Shown here in pieces: positions 1 to 4,359 of a stretch of 8,463 nt of DNA (position 1 is the stretch's first letter; each line of letters begins with the position of its first letter). The notes beneath the pieces were generated by a model that was given only the letters and a program-made list of their open reading frames with translations, was not told the DNA's origin and did no database searches. Position numbers and translations under genes: made by a program. The stretch comes from an uncultured Oscillospiraceae bacterium (GTDB taxonomy: Bacteria; Bacillota; Clostridia; Oscillospirales; Acutalibacteraceae), in contig URYP01000093.1 in the NCBI GenBank assembly GCA_900552115.1, forward strand, positions 1 through 8,463. Direction: 5' to 3'.

Positions 1-24
1 CGTGGCGACAAAATTGTCGCCACG
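1..24. repeat. Perfect inverted repeat at the window edge
   Basis: A 10-bp perfect stem (1-10 with 15-24) encloses the 4-base loop AAAT. It begins exactly at the window edge, so the stem may extend further left. No T tract follows on the plus strand, so it is not a clear rightward terminator. It could end a leftward transcript or be a protein-binding site. Confidence 0.55.
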
Positions 25-361
25 GCTGTGTCGTTTGCATTGTATGAATCGCAGAAGAGGTGACCTTAACTCATGCTAAATCGACGAAGACTGCATGAGC
101 GGGTGTGTTAAAAGGCATCTATGGTTTTAAGAGGTTTGTAGAATAAGGATGGTATCGGTATGGGTTAGAGAATCGGCCGGCAAATATTCTGATGTGTATT
201 TTTTTCACAAGCCAGTAAAACACGCGCGTATTAACGGCGCACGGGTAATATATTTAAACATAATGTTTATTATTTTCACAATCAATAATATAAAACGTTT
301 ATGTTTAAATTTTTCACATATGCAGTTGTTGTGACAATTTTACACAAATGCAACAGCCAGA
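25..361. other. AT-rich non-coding stretch with short palindromes
   Basis: I see no convincing gene here. A 7-bp inverted repeat (70-76 with 93-99) is followed by AT-rich DNA. That DNA holds a 15-base palindrome of the form TAAACAT-A-ATGTTTA (255-269) and the element AAACGTTTATGT (293-304), which recurs in the same orientation at 665-676 on the other side of the small gene 362-598. A 61-codon open frame at 149-334 lacks a properly spaced ribosome binding site and is probably chance. Confidence 0.5.
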
Positions 362-598
362 TCAATGGGGGCCGTATCCCGAAAAGTCGCGCGGAGTAAA
401 GGATTGTTTCCACTCCTTTTTGAAGGCCAGGCGGTTGGCAAAGGACATTCTCATATACCGCTCCTCGCGCACCAGCCAGTAAAAAAAGCCACTGTCCTGG
501 TTATTGCGAATCTGGTTGAGCAGGACCAGCCGCAGAGCGCGTTCCTCCTCATCGATTCCCTCGAAGTCGACTTCCGCAAAGTCTTCGTACCACTTCAT
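362..598 (-). CDS. Small hypothetical protein, 78 aa
   Basis: I do not recognise this protein. It is predicted to be hydrophilic and soluble, with no signal peptide or membrane segment. The N-terminal third is acidic (MKWYEDFAEVDFEGIDEEE). A middle segment looks helical (ALRLVLLNQIRNNQDSGFFYWLVREERYMRM), and a basic, aromatic C-terminal tail follows. The coding call rests mainly on a strong ribosome binding site, AAGGAGG, 8 bases before the ATG. The gene stands alone in AT-rich DNA that differs in composition from the GC-rich gene body. Its upstream region carries a promoter-like sequence overlapped by palindromes, so repressor control is plausible but inferred. Many residues are charged or aromatic, as in small adaptor or regulatory proteins, but I assign no function. 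Confidence 0.65.
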   Translation of the reverse strand: MKWYEDFAEVDFEGIDEEERALRLVLLNQIRNNQDSGFFYWLVREERYMRMSFANRLAFKKEWKQSFTPRDFSGYGPH

Positions 599-624
599 GG
601 CGGCGGCCTCCTTAAAATATTAGT

Positions 625-675
625 GTAAATAATTTACTAATTGTGTTTACAGGTAACAATATGTAAACGTTTATG
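625..675 (-). promoter_or_regulatory. Candidate promoter with operator-like palindromes
   Basis: On the minus strand, TTGTTA (plus 654-659) and TAAATT (plus 631-636) are spaced 17 bases apart, which suits a sigma-A promoter for the gene at 362-598. The 13-base palindrome GTAAATAATTTAC (625-637) covers the -10. A GTTTAC/GTAAAC inverted repeat (645-650 and 663-668) flanks the -35. The sequence TGTAAACGTTTATG (662-675) resembles LacI/CcpA-family operators, with deviations at the right end. The region is AT-rich, so other promoter choices exist. Confidence 0.4.
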
Positions 676-763
676 TAGTTAAAGTGAAATCTGTTAAGTA
701 TAAAGTGTATATAGTTTTCAAAATGTAATATATATAAACTCATTACCGGATAGCGGAGAGTGT

Positions 764-803
764 ACCCGTGTAAGGGTAATGACCAAATTACCCTTACACG
801 GGT
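764..803. repeat. Perfect 17-bp inverted repeat (hairpin A)
   Basis: ACCCGTGTAAGGGTAAT (764-780) pairs perfectly with 787-803 across a 6-base loop (GACCAA). There is no T tract on either side. It is the first member of a dense hairpin cluster reaching to about 962. Confidence 0.8.
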
Positions 804-816
804 TGACGGGTCGGGG

Positions 817-880
817 CCGCCGTTTTGGACGGGATCATATCCAAAACGGCGGGGCTCCCTCCCCTGAGGGTTCCCCGCCG
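817..880. repeat. Two mutually exclusive hairpins (B and C)
   Basis: Segment 817-829 can pair with 840-852 (13 bp, loop 10). Segment 847-861 can instead pair with 866-880 (8 bp, a 2-by-2 mismatch, then 5 bp). The two stems share bases 847-852, so an RNA from either strand could form only one of them at a time. This resembles attenuator geometry, but no linked leader gene was identified. Confidence 0.65.
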
Positions 881-885
881 TCCAT

Positions 886-932
886 AAAAAACACCGCGCA
901 AAGGTTGGATGACCCCCAAACCCTTTGCGCGG
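886..932 (-). terminator. Leftward intrinsic terminator (hairpin D)
   Basis: CCGCGCAAAGG (894-904) pairs with 922-932 (11 bp). On the minus strand the stem is followed shortly by six U (A run at plus 886-891), as expected for an intrinsic terminator of a leftward transcript. No protein gene just upstream on that strand is convincing, so it may end a non-coding transcript from the 940-1250 region. Confidence 0.6.
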
Positions 933-941
933 CCACATAGT

Positions 942-962
942 CTCAAATCCAGTGGATTTGAG
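942..962. repeat. 9-bp perfect hairpin (E)
   Basis: CTCAAATCC (942-950) pairs with GGATTTGAG (954-962) across a 3-base loop. It sits just upstream, on the minus strand, of the terminator at 886-932, so it may be part of the same leftward RNA. Confidence 0.6.
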
Positions 963-1064
963 CCATTGGAAGAATCCCTGACGGGAATCTCCACAGGATT
1001 ATAAAACCCCCAACGGGATTTCATAAATCTAAGTAGCTGCTGCTATCAAGCGCGCCCCATTCTT

Positions 1065-1175
1065 CTGCCGGCTCCCTCCCCGTCCCCAGCGATCCGGGAA
1101 AATTCCCGGAGGCTGTGCCCGTGGGCCAGTTCCACCCATAGCCGAAGCGTCGCGCGGCGACAGCGTCCCCGGCAG
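1065..1175. other. GC-rich segment with nested inverted repeats
   Basis: CTGCCGG (1065-1071) can pair with CCGGCAG (1169-1175), enclosing a strong hairpin at 1093-1110 (TCCGGGAA with TTCCCGGA), a short GCCC/GGGC hairpin near 1117-1126 and a GTCGC/GCGAC hairpin at 1149-1161. The enclosed layout suggests a structured RNA of about 111 nt, but no promoter or T tract fixes a strand. Overlapping open frames on the minus strand here have no ribosome binding site and are not called as genes. Confidence 0.35.
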
Positions 1176-1216
1176 GCACATGGGAGTGAGCCTGACAGGT
1201 AACGCTGCGAAACCGC

Positions 1217-1245
1217 TTGATTTTTCGGGTATTGTGTGGTAAACT
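1217..1245 (+). promoter_or_regulatory. Promoter of small RNA copy 1
   Basis: TTGATT (1217-1222) and TAAACT (1240-1245) are separated by 17 bases. The predicted start falls at about 1251-1253, exactly where the closing helix of the RNA begins. That coincidence supports the call although each hexamer matches consensus at only four of six positions. Confidence 0.55.
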
Positions 1246-1251
1246 GAAAGA

Positions 1252-1362
1252 GCCGCTGAAGATAATCAGGTGCGTTCCTGATTGGGAAGGGGATGGTACT
1301 AACATCCTCCGACCAAGGGTGGTCGTGTTGACGCACGGCCACTCCTTCAGCGGTATTTTTTT
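1252..1362 (+). ncRNA. Candidate structured small RNA, copy 1
   Basis: A predicted RNA of about 111 nt. A closing helix P1 (CCGCTGAAG 1253-1261 with CTTCAGCGG 1345-1353) encloses three arms. P2 is 1264-1270 with 1277-1283, loop TGCGTT. P3 has an outer TTGG/CCAA helix (1282-1285 with 1313-1316) that competes with the last two P2 pairs, and an inner helix 1289-1295 with 1303-1309 whose loop is GTACTAA. P4 is a 9-bp stem (1319-1327 with 1334-1342) with loop TTGACG. P1 is followed at once by seven T (1356-1362), as at an intrinsic terminator. A promoter places the start at the base of P1. A second copy lies at 1631-1741 with different stem sequences but the same layout and the same P3 and P4 loops. 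No protein frame fits. I cannot name an RNA family. Confidence 0.75.
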
Positions 1363-1493
1363 GTCCGGTTACGAGAAACCCGTTAAATGAATGACTTTAA
1401 CCTAAGGTGACTGTCGCCTGACGCCATGGCTTTTCCCTCCCCGTTTTCATTTTTAAAGCACAGCGCAACCCGTCCACGGGTGAAACCACAAAC
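1363..1493. other. Spacer between the small RNA copy and a terminator
   Basis: No gene is supported. Two small hairpins are visible: AGGTGA/TCGCCT near 1405-1419 and ACCCG/CGGGT near 1469-1482. Neither is linked to a promoter. Confidence 0.4.
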
Positions 1494-1525
1494 AAAAAAG
1501 GCTGTGCGAAGTGTTTCGCACAGCC
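1494..1525 (-). terminator. Leftward intrinsic terminator
   Basis: GGCTGTGCGAA (1500-1510) pairs perfectly with 1515-1525 (11 bp, loop GTGT). On the minus strand the stem is followed directly by six U (A run at 1494-1499), a textbook intrinsic terminator. The leftward transcript it ends is unknown. A possible minus-strand promoter (TTCACA, 16 bases, TAGTAT) overlaps the region of small RNA copy 2, which would give a short RNA of about 120 nt. Confidence 0.8.
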
Positions 1526-1595
1526 CCATTTATCCCTGATTGGCTTCTTTCCTGTCGAAAAATTGCGTATAGGAAAGAAACATAGCTGAATCCTC

Positions 1596-1624
1596 TTGCA
1601 AAACCGTGGCAAAGCTGGTATACT
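1596..1624 (+). promoter_or_regulatory. Promoter of small RNA copy 2, with operator-like repeat
   Basis: TTGCAA (1596-1601) and TATACT (1619-1624) are separated by 17 bases, and the predicted start is at about 1631, the first base of the RNA's closing helix. A perfect 9-bp inverted repeat (GGCAAAGCT 1608-1616 and AGCTTTGCC 1625-1633) brackets the -10. This is a classic repressor-site position and has no counterpart at copy 1. Confidence 0.7.
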
Positions 1625-1630
1625 AGCTTT

Positions 1631-1741
1631 GCCATTGGCGCTGTGAATTCAGTTACGGGTGGAGTGGTACTAACACTTCATGCCGTAGGTGGGGTATGTG
1701 TTGACGCACATGCTCCCCGCCAGTGGTGTTTAATTTTTATT
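1631..1741 (+). ncRNA. Candidate structured small RNA, copy 2
   Basis: A predicted RNA of about 111 nt with the same plan as the copy at 1252-1362. P1 is CCATTGGCG (1632-1640) with CGCCAGTGG (1718-1726). P2 is a weak CTG/CAG hairpin (1641-1643 with 1650-1652). P3 has an outer helix 1654-1658 with 1683-1687 and an inner helix 1661-1666 with 1674-1679, loop GTACTAA. P4 is 1691-1700 with 1707-1716, loop TTGACG. Stems differ from copy 1 yet stay paired, while TGGTACTAACA and GTGTTGACGCAC are identical in both. A T-rich tract (1727-1741) follows P1. A good promoter starts transcription at the base of P1. This points to an independently transcribed non-coding RNA. Family and function are unknown to me. 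Confidence 0.77.
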
Positions 1742-1835
1742 GGATACTAGTATTACTCTAACACACCTGTTAGAATTTGTCAAGATTCCTGCCATAATTT
1801 AGGGTGATAAAATAATACACTTGATAAACGCACGA
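1742..1835. other. Short AT-rich spacer with a palindrome
   Basis: No gene is seen. TCTAACA (1757-1763) and TGTTAGA (1768-1774) form a 7-bp inverted repeat around CACC, a possible protein-binding site. No good promoter precedes the terminator at 1836. Confidence 0.4.
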
Positions 1836-1868
1836 AAGCCAGACGTATATCGTCTGGCTTATTTTTTT
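1836..1868 (+). terminator. Rightward intrinsic terminator
   Basis: AAGCCAGACG (1836-1845) pairs with CGTCTGGCTT (1851-1860) across TATAT, followed by A and seven T (1862-1868). The only rightward transcript seen upstream is small RNA copy 2, so this may catch its read-through and insulate the operon that starts near 2047. Confidence 0.85.
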
Positions 1869-2011
1869 CACATCTATCTTTTTATTCTATCTTATCGGTT
1901 CCAGTTTCTTAACCATCCCACTGAAAATACGGAAAAGCCGCCGCCGGTTTGTCTGTTTTTTGTTCATATATTACGGCATTATGACATTTTACTCTATTCG
2001 CCGTGATTTCC
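1869..2011. other. Non-coding spacer before the three-gene operon
   Basis: I see nothing supported here. A 61-codon open frame that starts inside the preceding spacer at 1821 runs through the terminator stem and has no ribosome binding site. Confidence 0.4.
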
Positions 2012-2040
2012 TTGACGCAGTGACGCGCCCCCTCTATAAT
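2012..2040 (+). promoter_or_regulatory. Strong sigma-A promoter of the three-gene operon
   Basis: TTGACG (2012-2017) and a perfect TATAAT (2035-2040) are separated by 17 bases. The predicted start at about 2047 leaves a leader of roughly 29 nt before the first ATG, so there is little room for a leader-based switch. Confidence 0.88.
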
Positions 2041-2075
2041 GGCCATAAAGGGAAAGTAGAAAATGGAGGAAAACT

Positions 2076-2597
2076 ATGATTGAAACCCAACTCAACGAAT
2101 CGGCGTTCGATTTTGTCCGCCCGGAGGACAAGCGGTTTATTGCCGCCTTTACCCACGAGCTGGAAACGCGGGGCTATACCTATGGCGGCGAAATCGGCAG
2201 CGGATTCTGCTGGGGCAAATACATGCTGATATTCCGCAAGGCCGGGGTAAAATCCAAGAATGTCTTCGCCCGCATTTATATCCGGGAGAACGATATTGTC
2301 CTACGGCTGTTTTTTAACAACGTTACCAGACACGCCGACTATATCCGCACCGCCCCCTCGTTCATTCAGGAGGCATTTACCGGAAAACACGGCACCTGCA
2401 AGCACTGCAAGGGCGACGACTGCCGGTTCCGCAAAGACTATGAAATTGACGGGGTAAAATACGAAAAATGCAACGGTACTACGTTTGAGTTTTACGCGCC
2501 GGATGGGGAGAGGCTTCCCGCTTATATCGCGCTGTTTGAGGAATTCTACCCGACGAAGGAATCGCAGAAAAGAAGCGCCCGGGTTATCCGTGCATGA
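2076..2597 (+). CDS. Conserved hypothetical protein with Cys cluster
   Basis: A 173-aa soluble protein with no signal peptide or membrane segment. The ATG follows GGAGGA by 5 bases and matches the start predicted from the promoter 35 bases upstream. I recall similar proteins in Clostridia annotated only as hypothetical, and I know no function. Visible features are an N-terminal FVRPEDKRFIAAF segment (about 13-25), a GEIGSGFCWGKYM motif (about 38-50), and alternating strands through RIYIRENDIVLRLFF (66-80). A Cys cluster C108-x2-C111-x4-C116-x15-C132 could bind a metal such as zinc. C45 is a further cysteine. It is first in an operon with a GyrI-like protein and a VOC protein, suggesting a small-molecule response role by association only. 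The last residues are basic. Confidence 0.85.
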   Translation: MIETQLNESAFDFVRPEDKRFIAAFTHELETRGYTYGGEIGSGFCWGKYMLIFRKAGVKSKNVFARIYIRENDIVLRLFFNNVTRHADYIRTAPSFIQEAFTGKHGTCKHCKGDDCRFRKDYEIDGVKYEKCNGTTFEFYAPDGERLPAYIALFEEFYPTKESQKRSARVIRA

Positions 2598-2627
2598 CAT
2601 TAAAACAGAATTTTAGGAGGATCGCTT

Positions 2628-3152
2628 ATGCCGGCTGAAATTATAAAGGTCTGTAAAGAACACCTGCCCGCCCTGCGCTTTGCTGGAAAACGCTATACGA
2701 ATGCCGACCGGGCCAGTGACGGCTCGTTTGCCAACCATTGGGGGGAATGGTTCAGCAGCGGCTGGTTTGCGGAGCTTGCATCCTGCGGCGAGCCGGAGGG
2801 TATTGAGAACGGCTATATCGGCCTGATGCGCTGCGGCGGCACAGAGGACTCGTTTGAATATTGGATTGGCCTGTTTTTGCCGGCCGGAACCGCGGCGCCT
2901 ACGGGATTCGATACCATTGACCTGCCCGACAGTGACGCGGCCATATGCTGGATACGCGGCAAAGAAAATGAAGGGCTTTACGCGATGCACGACGAATGTG
3001 TGCGCCGGTCGCGGGAAAACGGCATGGGAAACATCCGGGTGGACGCGGAGAACCGAACCTGCTTTTTTGAGCGGTATGTCTGCCCCCGTTTTACCACGCC
3101 GGATGAAAACGGCAGCGTGATTCTGGACTACGGCATTTTTCTGGCGGACTAA
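2628..3152 (+). CDS. GyrI-like effector-binding domain protein
   Basis: A 174-aa protein resembling stand-alone GyrI-like/AraC-type effector-binding proteins, which bind small hydrophobic or cationic molecules in a cleft between two repeated alpha-beta units. Supporting features are the N-terminal LPALRFAGKRYTN strand (about 13-25), a WGEWFSSGWFAEL helix (about 38-50), and the core segment around YIGLMRC, FEYWIGLFLPAG and the TGFDTIDLPDSDAAICWIRGKENE stretch (about 63-115). That pattern of hydrophobic strand, then P-x-GF, then a strand ending in G-x-E is typical of the family. There is no DNA-binding HTH domain, so it is a free-standing ligand binder rather than a transcription factor. AGGAGG lies 7 bases before the ATG, and the gene begins 30 bases after the previous stop. 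It contains several cysteines. Ligand unknown. Confidence 0.8.
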   Translation: MPAEIIKVCKEHLPALRFAGKRYTNADRASDGSFANHWGEWFSSGWFAELASCGEPEGIENGYIGLMRCGGTEDSFEYWIGLFLPAGTAAPTGFDTIDLPDSDAAICWIRGKENEGLYAMHDECVRRSRENGMGNIRVDAENRTCFFERYVCPRFTTPDENGSVILDYGIFLAD

Positions 3153-3187
3153 AGCGGCCCGTAATGCTGATATAGGAGGTAAATGGA

Positions 3188-3613
3188 ATGGACAAGGAAC
3201 TGAGCATAAAGATGTACGCCCTTACGGTGGACTGCACCGATCCTTTGGCGCTGGCGACCTTTTACGCGAAGCTGATGCACTGGGATATCGCCTACCATGA
3301 CGACGACTGGGCCTGCGTGGGCGCTCCGGGAAAGGGCCAGGGCGCGTATCCCGGGATCACGTTCCAGCGGAATCCCGATTATCTGCCGCCCGTATGGCCG
3401 GAAGAACCTGGCGCCCAGCAGCAGATGGCGCATTTGGACTTTGCCGTTAATGATTTGGACAAAGCGGTGCAGCATGCCATCGACTGCGGTGCCACCGTCG
3501 CGGCGGAGCAATTCTCGGATGGCTGGAAGGTGATGCGCGATCCGGCCGGGCATCCGTTTTGCCTTTGCAAGATGGACGCGGTTTTTGAAAGCCCTGATTT
3601 TGGCCTGTTATAA
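3188..3613 (+). CDS. VOC family (glyoxalase/bleomycin-resistance-like) protein
   Basis: A 141-aa vicinal-oxygen-chelate fold protein of normal single-chain length (two beta-alpha-beta-beta-beta units). The first unit starts with MYALTVDCTDPLALATFYAKLMHW (first half, about 9-32), where D-C-x-DP-x2-LA-x-FY is typical of glyoxalase-like (Glyoxalase_6-type) members. The second starts with AHLDFAVNDLDKAVQHAIDCGAT (about 81-103) and ends in the characteristic RDPAGHPFCLC (about 119-129). Family members are metal-dependent lyases, dioxygenases or drug-binding proteins. Many of this subtype have no known substrate, and I cannot choose one. An AGGAGG-type site sits 8 bases before the ATG, and the gap to the previous gene is 35 bases. 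It is the last gene of the operon, followed by a strong terminator. Confidence 0.88.
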   Translation: MDKELSIKMYALTVDCTDPLALATFYAKLMHWDIAYHDDDWACVGAPGKGQGAYPGITFQRNPDYLPPVWPEEPGAQQQMAHLDFAVNDLDKAVQHAIDCGATVAAEQFSDGWKVMRDPAGHPFCLCKMDAVFESPDFGLL

Positions 3614-3626
3614 CTAGTTTAAAGCA

Positions 3627-3670
3627 AAAACGGACACGAAAAGAGGCGTCTCTTTTCGTGTCCGTTTTGT
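3627..3670 (+). terminator. Operon terminator, 19-bp perfect stem
   Basis: Bases 3627-3645 pair perfectly with 3650-3668 across the loop GCGT. The outer end of the stem is AAAA/TTTT, so the right arm ends in four T for rightward transcripts. On the minus strand the same stem is followed by TTTTTGCTTT-like sequence, so it can act in both directions between the two convergent operons. Confidence 0.88.
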
Positions 3671-3671
3671 A

Positions 3672-3707
3672 AAATGCCCGGGCGGACTGTGTTCCACCCG
3701 GGCATTT
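3672..3707 (-). terminator. Second hairpin, probable terminator of the leftward ireB operon
   Basis: AAATGCCCGGG (3672-3682) pairs with 3697-3707 (11 bp), with two further G-C pairs after one mismatch. It lies 14 bases beyond the stop codon of the leftward gene ending at 3722. Its T tract on the minus strand is short, and the bidirectional hairpin at 3627-3668 lies next to it as a backup. Confidence 0.65.
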
Positions 3708-3721
3708 CGTGATTCAAATGT

Positions 3722-4021
3722 TTATTTTGCGGAGAGTTCCCGCTCCAACCAGATCGCGCCGATATCCATGGCGTTGTACAGGCCGGTTTTTTCGCTTTTT
3801 TTCAGCACCCGGTCTTTCATCCGCAGGTCGGGATCGGTGGAAAGGAGCTGCACCTGCACCTTATCCGCCATGGTCATGTCCTTGAGCGTTTTGGTGGACA
3901 ATATTTGCAGCATGATAACGCATTTTTCCGCCATGTCCCCGTAGTAGAGCACATTGCCGGAGCGCACCAGTGGCCTCCCTTTATACGTCAAAAATGCCGG
4001 TTTCTCGTTTTTTTCCGCCAA
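3722..4021 (-). CDS. Conserved hypothetical protein, TTG start, 99 aa
   Basis: A short soluble protein that I recall as a conserved Clostridia hypothetical without a known role. It opens with AEKNEKPAFLTYKGRPLVRSGNVLYYGDM, followed by a hydrophobic MLQILSTK strand, then KVQVQLLSTDPDLRMKDRVLKKSEK and a C-terminal helix with DIGAIWLERELS. The pattern of short strands suggests a small beta-rich domain. The start is TTG (4019-4021). The frame is open further upstream, but only this codon has a fitting site, AGGAGG with 9 bases of spacing, and the SD overlaps the TAG stop of ireB (TAGGAGG). The 13-base gap and shared SD/stop imply translational coupling to ireB. A link to IreB/PASTA-kinase signalling is inferred only from this arrangement. 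Confidence 0.87.
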   Translation of the reverse strand: MAEKNEKPAFLTYKGRPLVRSGNVLYYGDMAEKCVIMLQILSTKTLKDMTMADKVQVQLLSTDPDLRMKDRVLKKSEKTGLYNAMDIGAIWLERELSAK

Positions 4022-4034
4022 GAGTGATCGCCTC

Positions 4035-4280
4035 CTAATTATTGAGGTAAGAACGCACCAGCGCCCGCAGCAGGTCATCGCGGTCGATCTTGCGGATGAG
4101 GCTGCGCGCGTTGTTGTAGGTCGTGATATAGGTCGGGTCCTCCGACAGGATATAGCCCACCATCTGGTTAATGGGGTTGTAACCCTTTTCCCGCAGGGCG
4201 TCATACACCGTGGTGAGGATGGCCTTCATTTCCTGTTCTTTGTCGTCGCCGAGCGAAAACGTCTGGGTTCTGTCCAGCAT
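4035..4280 (-). CDS. ireB: IreB family regulatory phosphoprotein
   Basis: An 81-aa protein matching the IreB (UPF0297/YrzL) family. Diagnostic features are the DRTQTFSLGDD N-terminus, LTTVYDALREKGYNPINQMVGYILSEDPTYIT in the centre and NNARSLIRKIDRDDLLRALVRSYL at the end. In Enterococcus faecalis IreB is phosphorylated on N-terminal threonines by the PASTA kinase IreK and affects cephalosporin tolerance. Here T5 and T7 of the chosen form occupy the matching stretch. The frame is open up to a GTG at 4313 (92 aa), but GGAGG lies 8 bases before the ATG at 4278-4280, and that start gives the usual family length. In many Bacillota ireB follows alaS and precedes ruvX. Here it follows pheT and precedes a hypothetical gene, with its own promoter. 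Confidence 0.95.
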   Translation of the reverse strand: MLDRTQTFSLGDDKEQEMKAILTTVYDALREKGYNPINQMVGYILSEDPTYITTYNNARSLIRKIDRDDLLRALVRSYLNN

Positions 4281-4326
4281 ATCCATAACCTCCATTTCCG
4301 TATGGTATCCCACTGTATATGAATCT

Positions 4327-4355
4327 ATTATACCCTAAATTATTGAAAAGTGCAA
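4327..4355 (-). promoter_or_regulatory. Strong promoter of the ireB operon
   Basis: On the minus strand TTGCAC (plus 4350-4355), 17 bases, then a perfect TATAAT (plus 4327-4332). The -35 begins only 4 bases after the pheT stop codon. The predicted start near 4320 gives a leader of about 40 nt. There is no convincing pheT terminator before it (only a short GCGC stem), so read-through from pheT is also possible. Confidence 0.9.
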
Positions 4356-4359
4356 GCGC

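Noticed and set aside
149..334. 61-codon open frame in AT-rich DNA
   Set aside because: The AAGG before the ATG is too close, the composition is that of the intergenic DNA, and no family features are seen.
1296..1302. GTACTAA loop as a 23S rRNA 3'-end fragment or a UACUAAC intron branch site
   Set aside because: The similarity is limited to 7-9 bases. The surrounding sequence and fold do not match 23S rRNA, and no intron features are present.
1271..1336. Kissing interaction of loop TGCGTT with GACGCA in small RNA copy 1
   Set aside because: Copy 2 has TGAATT in the matching loop, so the pairing is not conserved.
612..1342. Several overlapping minus-strand open frames (612-938, 794-1024, 1021-1305, 1046-1342)
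   Set aside because: They run through palindromes and a terminator, lack ribosome binding sites and overlap one another. The hairpin structure explains the region better.
1821..2006. 61-codon plus-strand open frame
   Set aside because: It translates the intrinsic terminator stem and its T run, and has no ribosome binding site.
4311..4313. GTG at 4313 as the ireB start (92 aa)
   Set aside because: It has no ribosome binding site and adds 11 residues beyond the usual family start. The ATG at 4280 has GGAGG at 8 bases.
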